A DNA stretch of 5,034 nucleotides from Lentisphaerota bacterium (GTDB lineage: Bacteria > Verrucomicrobiota > Lentisphaeria > Victivallales > GWF2-50-93): NCBI GenBank assembly GCA_025360875.1, contig JANYBI010000130.1, forward strand, positions 1 to 5,034. The letters are read 5' to 3'. The notes under the pieces are model-generated. The model saw only the letters and a list, made by a program, of their open reading frames with translations. It was not told where the DNA came from and ran no database searches. A program made the position numbers and the translations under genes. Position 1 is the first letter of the stretch; every line of letters starts with the position of its first letter. Shown here one piece after another: positions 3,871 to 5,034 of the stretch.

Positions 3871-5034
3871 ATGAACAAGCTCCAGAAAAGAGATCTTAAA
3901 CACATCTGGCATCCGTGTTCCCAGATGAAGGATTATGAGGCTTTCCCTCCAATTCCTGTGAAAAAGGCGAGGGGGCCTTTTATAATTACCGCCGACGGAC
4001 GCAAGCTTATTGACGGTATCAGTTCATGGTGGTGCAAAAGCCTCGGGCATTCCCATCCCCGCATAAGAAAGGCTGTCCAGCGGCAGATCGGGAAGTTTGA
4101 GCATGTCATCATGGCGAACACCTGCAATGAGACACTTGTCGAACTTTCGGAACGCTTATGTGCCATAATGCCCGGGCTTTCCAAGGTTTTCTATGCCGAC
4201 AATGGTTCAACCGCCGTCGAGATCGCAATGAAGATGAGCCTCCAGTATCATGCCCAGACCGGCTCCCTGAAACGGACAAAGTTCATCTCTCTGGAGAATG
4301 GATACCACGGTGAGACAATTCTCGCCCTTGCCGCAAGTGACTGCGACATCTATTCAAATCCTTTCAAGCCGGTGATGACATGGATACCGAAGATTGATTG
4401 CGGATCATATGTTTCCGGCCCAAGTTCTCCAGAATGGCTTAAAATGGATTCGGATAAATGGAAGACAATAGAGGGGGATCTTGACAAGCATGCCGGAAAT
4501 ATATCCGCGATTGTCCTTGAACCGGTAGTGCAGGGTGCCGGAGGTATGCGGATATACAGTCCGGATTTCCTGAGGAAGCTCCGTAAATGGACCAGGGATA
4601 AGAAAATTCATCTTATCGCTGACGAGATCATGACCGGATTCGGGCGGACAGGCAAGATGCTGGCATGCGAACATGCCGGCATTGTCCCAGATTTCGTATG
4701 CCTCTCCAAAGGATTGACGGCTGGCTGGGGACCGATGTCAGCAGTGCTTTGCTCCAACAAGCTCTATCAAGCCTTCTACTCAGATTATACAAAAGGTAAA
4801 TCCTTCCTGCACTCGAATACATATTGCGGGCATGCGATTTCCGCGGCGGCCGCCCTTGAAGCGATGAAGATATACGAGGAGGAGAAAATTATTGCGAATG
4901 TCGCAAAACAGGCCTGCGAACTTCGCAGACGCATGGAATGGGTGGCTTCTGAAACAGGTGCGCTGAGGAATGTCCGTGGCGTTGGCTATGTTGTCGCCGG
5001 AGACATCATCAACCCCAATACAGGAAGACCGTTG
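3871..5034 (+). CDS. bioA: Adenosylmethionine-8-amino-7-oxononanoate aminotransferase BioA, N-terminal 388 residues (3' end outside window)
   Basis: BioA makes 7,8-diaminononanoate from 8-amino-7-oxononanoate in biotin synthesis, a PLP-dependent cytosolic class-III transaminase. The frame starts at ATG 3871 (AGGA 9 bases upstream) and is open to the window end; 388 residues are present, against about 429 in E. coli. Visible motifs are IWHPCSQMKDYE (12-23), DGISSWWCKSLGH (48-60), the PLP phosphate loop NGSTAVEIAMKM (111-122), GYHGET (144-149), EPVVQGAGGM (217-226), ADEIMTGFGRTGK (250-262) with the pyridine-binding Asp251, the Schiff-base Lys280 in LSKGLTAG, and FLHSNTY (312-318). These fit BioA better than other class-III enzymes. 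Two oddities: the aromatic residue of WHP(Y/F) is Cys16, and the usual TGNPLAC after HxxTY is CGHAIS. No other biotin gene or BirA-type operator is seen upstream, so bioB/D/F, if clustered, must lie downstream. Confidence 0.93.
   Translation, partial: MNKLQKRDLKHIWHPCSQMKDYEAFPPIPVKKARGPFIITADGRKLIDGISSWWCKSLGHSHPRIRKAVQRQIGKFEHVIMANTCNETLVELSERLCAIMPGLSKVFYADNGSTAVEIAMKMSLQYHAQTGSLKRTKFISLENGYHGETILALAASDCDIYSNPFKPVMTWIPKIDCGSYVSGPSSPEWLKMDSDKWKTIEGDLDKHAGNISAIVLEPVVQGAGGMRIYSPDFLRKLRKWTRDKKIHLIADEIMTGFGRTGKMLACEHAGIVPDFVCLSKGLTAGWGPMSAVLCSNKLYQAFYSDYTKGKSFLHSNTYCGHAISAAAALEAMKIYEEEKIIANVAKQACELRRRMEWVASETGALRNVRGVGYVVAGDIINPNTGRPL

Noticed and set aside
3588..3905. A 105-codon minus-strand frame across the lipoprotein/bioA junction
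   Set aside because: It is antisense to the rubredoxin-like gene, has no ribosome site and no family features.

Overview
The window (about 48% G+C by eye) is ordinary bacterial chromosome with six protein genes. The genes in order are: the 3' end of a 5'-nucleotidase-type gene (+, 2-745), a WtpA-type oxyanion-binding lipoprotein (-, 751-1773), an HgdC/BcrA-type [4Fe-4S] activator ATPase (-, 1842-2630), a thiol peroxidase with a lipoprotein signal (+, 2862-3452), a small rubredoxin-like lipoprotein (+, 3511-3837), and the first 388 codons of bioA (+, 3871-5034, cut by the window end). I see no rRNA, tRNA, CRISPR array, transposase or phage gene. No gene-free stretch exceeds 300 bases; the longest is the 231-base divergent intergenic region 2631-2861.

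Organism: three lipoprotein signal peptides and envelope nucleotidase/peroxidase genes suggest a bacterium with an envelope compartment, probably diderm. The oxygen-sensitive activator, a tungstate/molybdate-type binding protein and a rubredoxin-like protein suggest an anaerobe. The short ATTGG-rich intergenic repeats and the GTAG-hairpin repeats remind me of uncultured PVC-type lineages (Lentisphaerota, Kiritimatiellota, Omnitrophota), but that is a weak guess.

Layout: the nucleotidase and wtpA converge on a 26-bp perfect palindrome that overlaps or abuts both stop codons and looks like a shared terminator. wtpA and the activator lie on the minus strand, separated by 68 bases. The 5' end of the wtpA frame is formed by an inverted pair of REP-like elements (1706-1773), and a short 21-bp-period repeat lies just upstream. 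The activator has a good sigma-70-type promoter and is divergent from tpx. tpx, the rubredoxin-like lipoprotein gene and bioA follow one another on the plus strand. A terminator-like hairpin separates tpx from the lipoprotein gene, with its T-run directly abutting the next Shine-Dalgarno sequence.

Functionally, the most coherent cluster is tpx plus the rubredoxin-like gene: both products carry lipoboxes, so they could form an envelope-anchored peroxide-reducing pair. tpx also has a strong internal ribosome site in front of the standard cytosolic start, so one gene may supply both compartments. The other main observations are the covarying REP pair that supplies the wtpA start codon, and the loss of the Asp before Pro in the WtpA ligand motif. 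The activator and the WtpA protein both lack their usual partner genes within the window.
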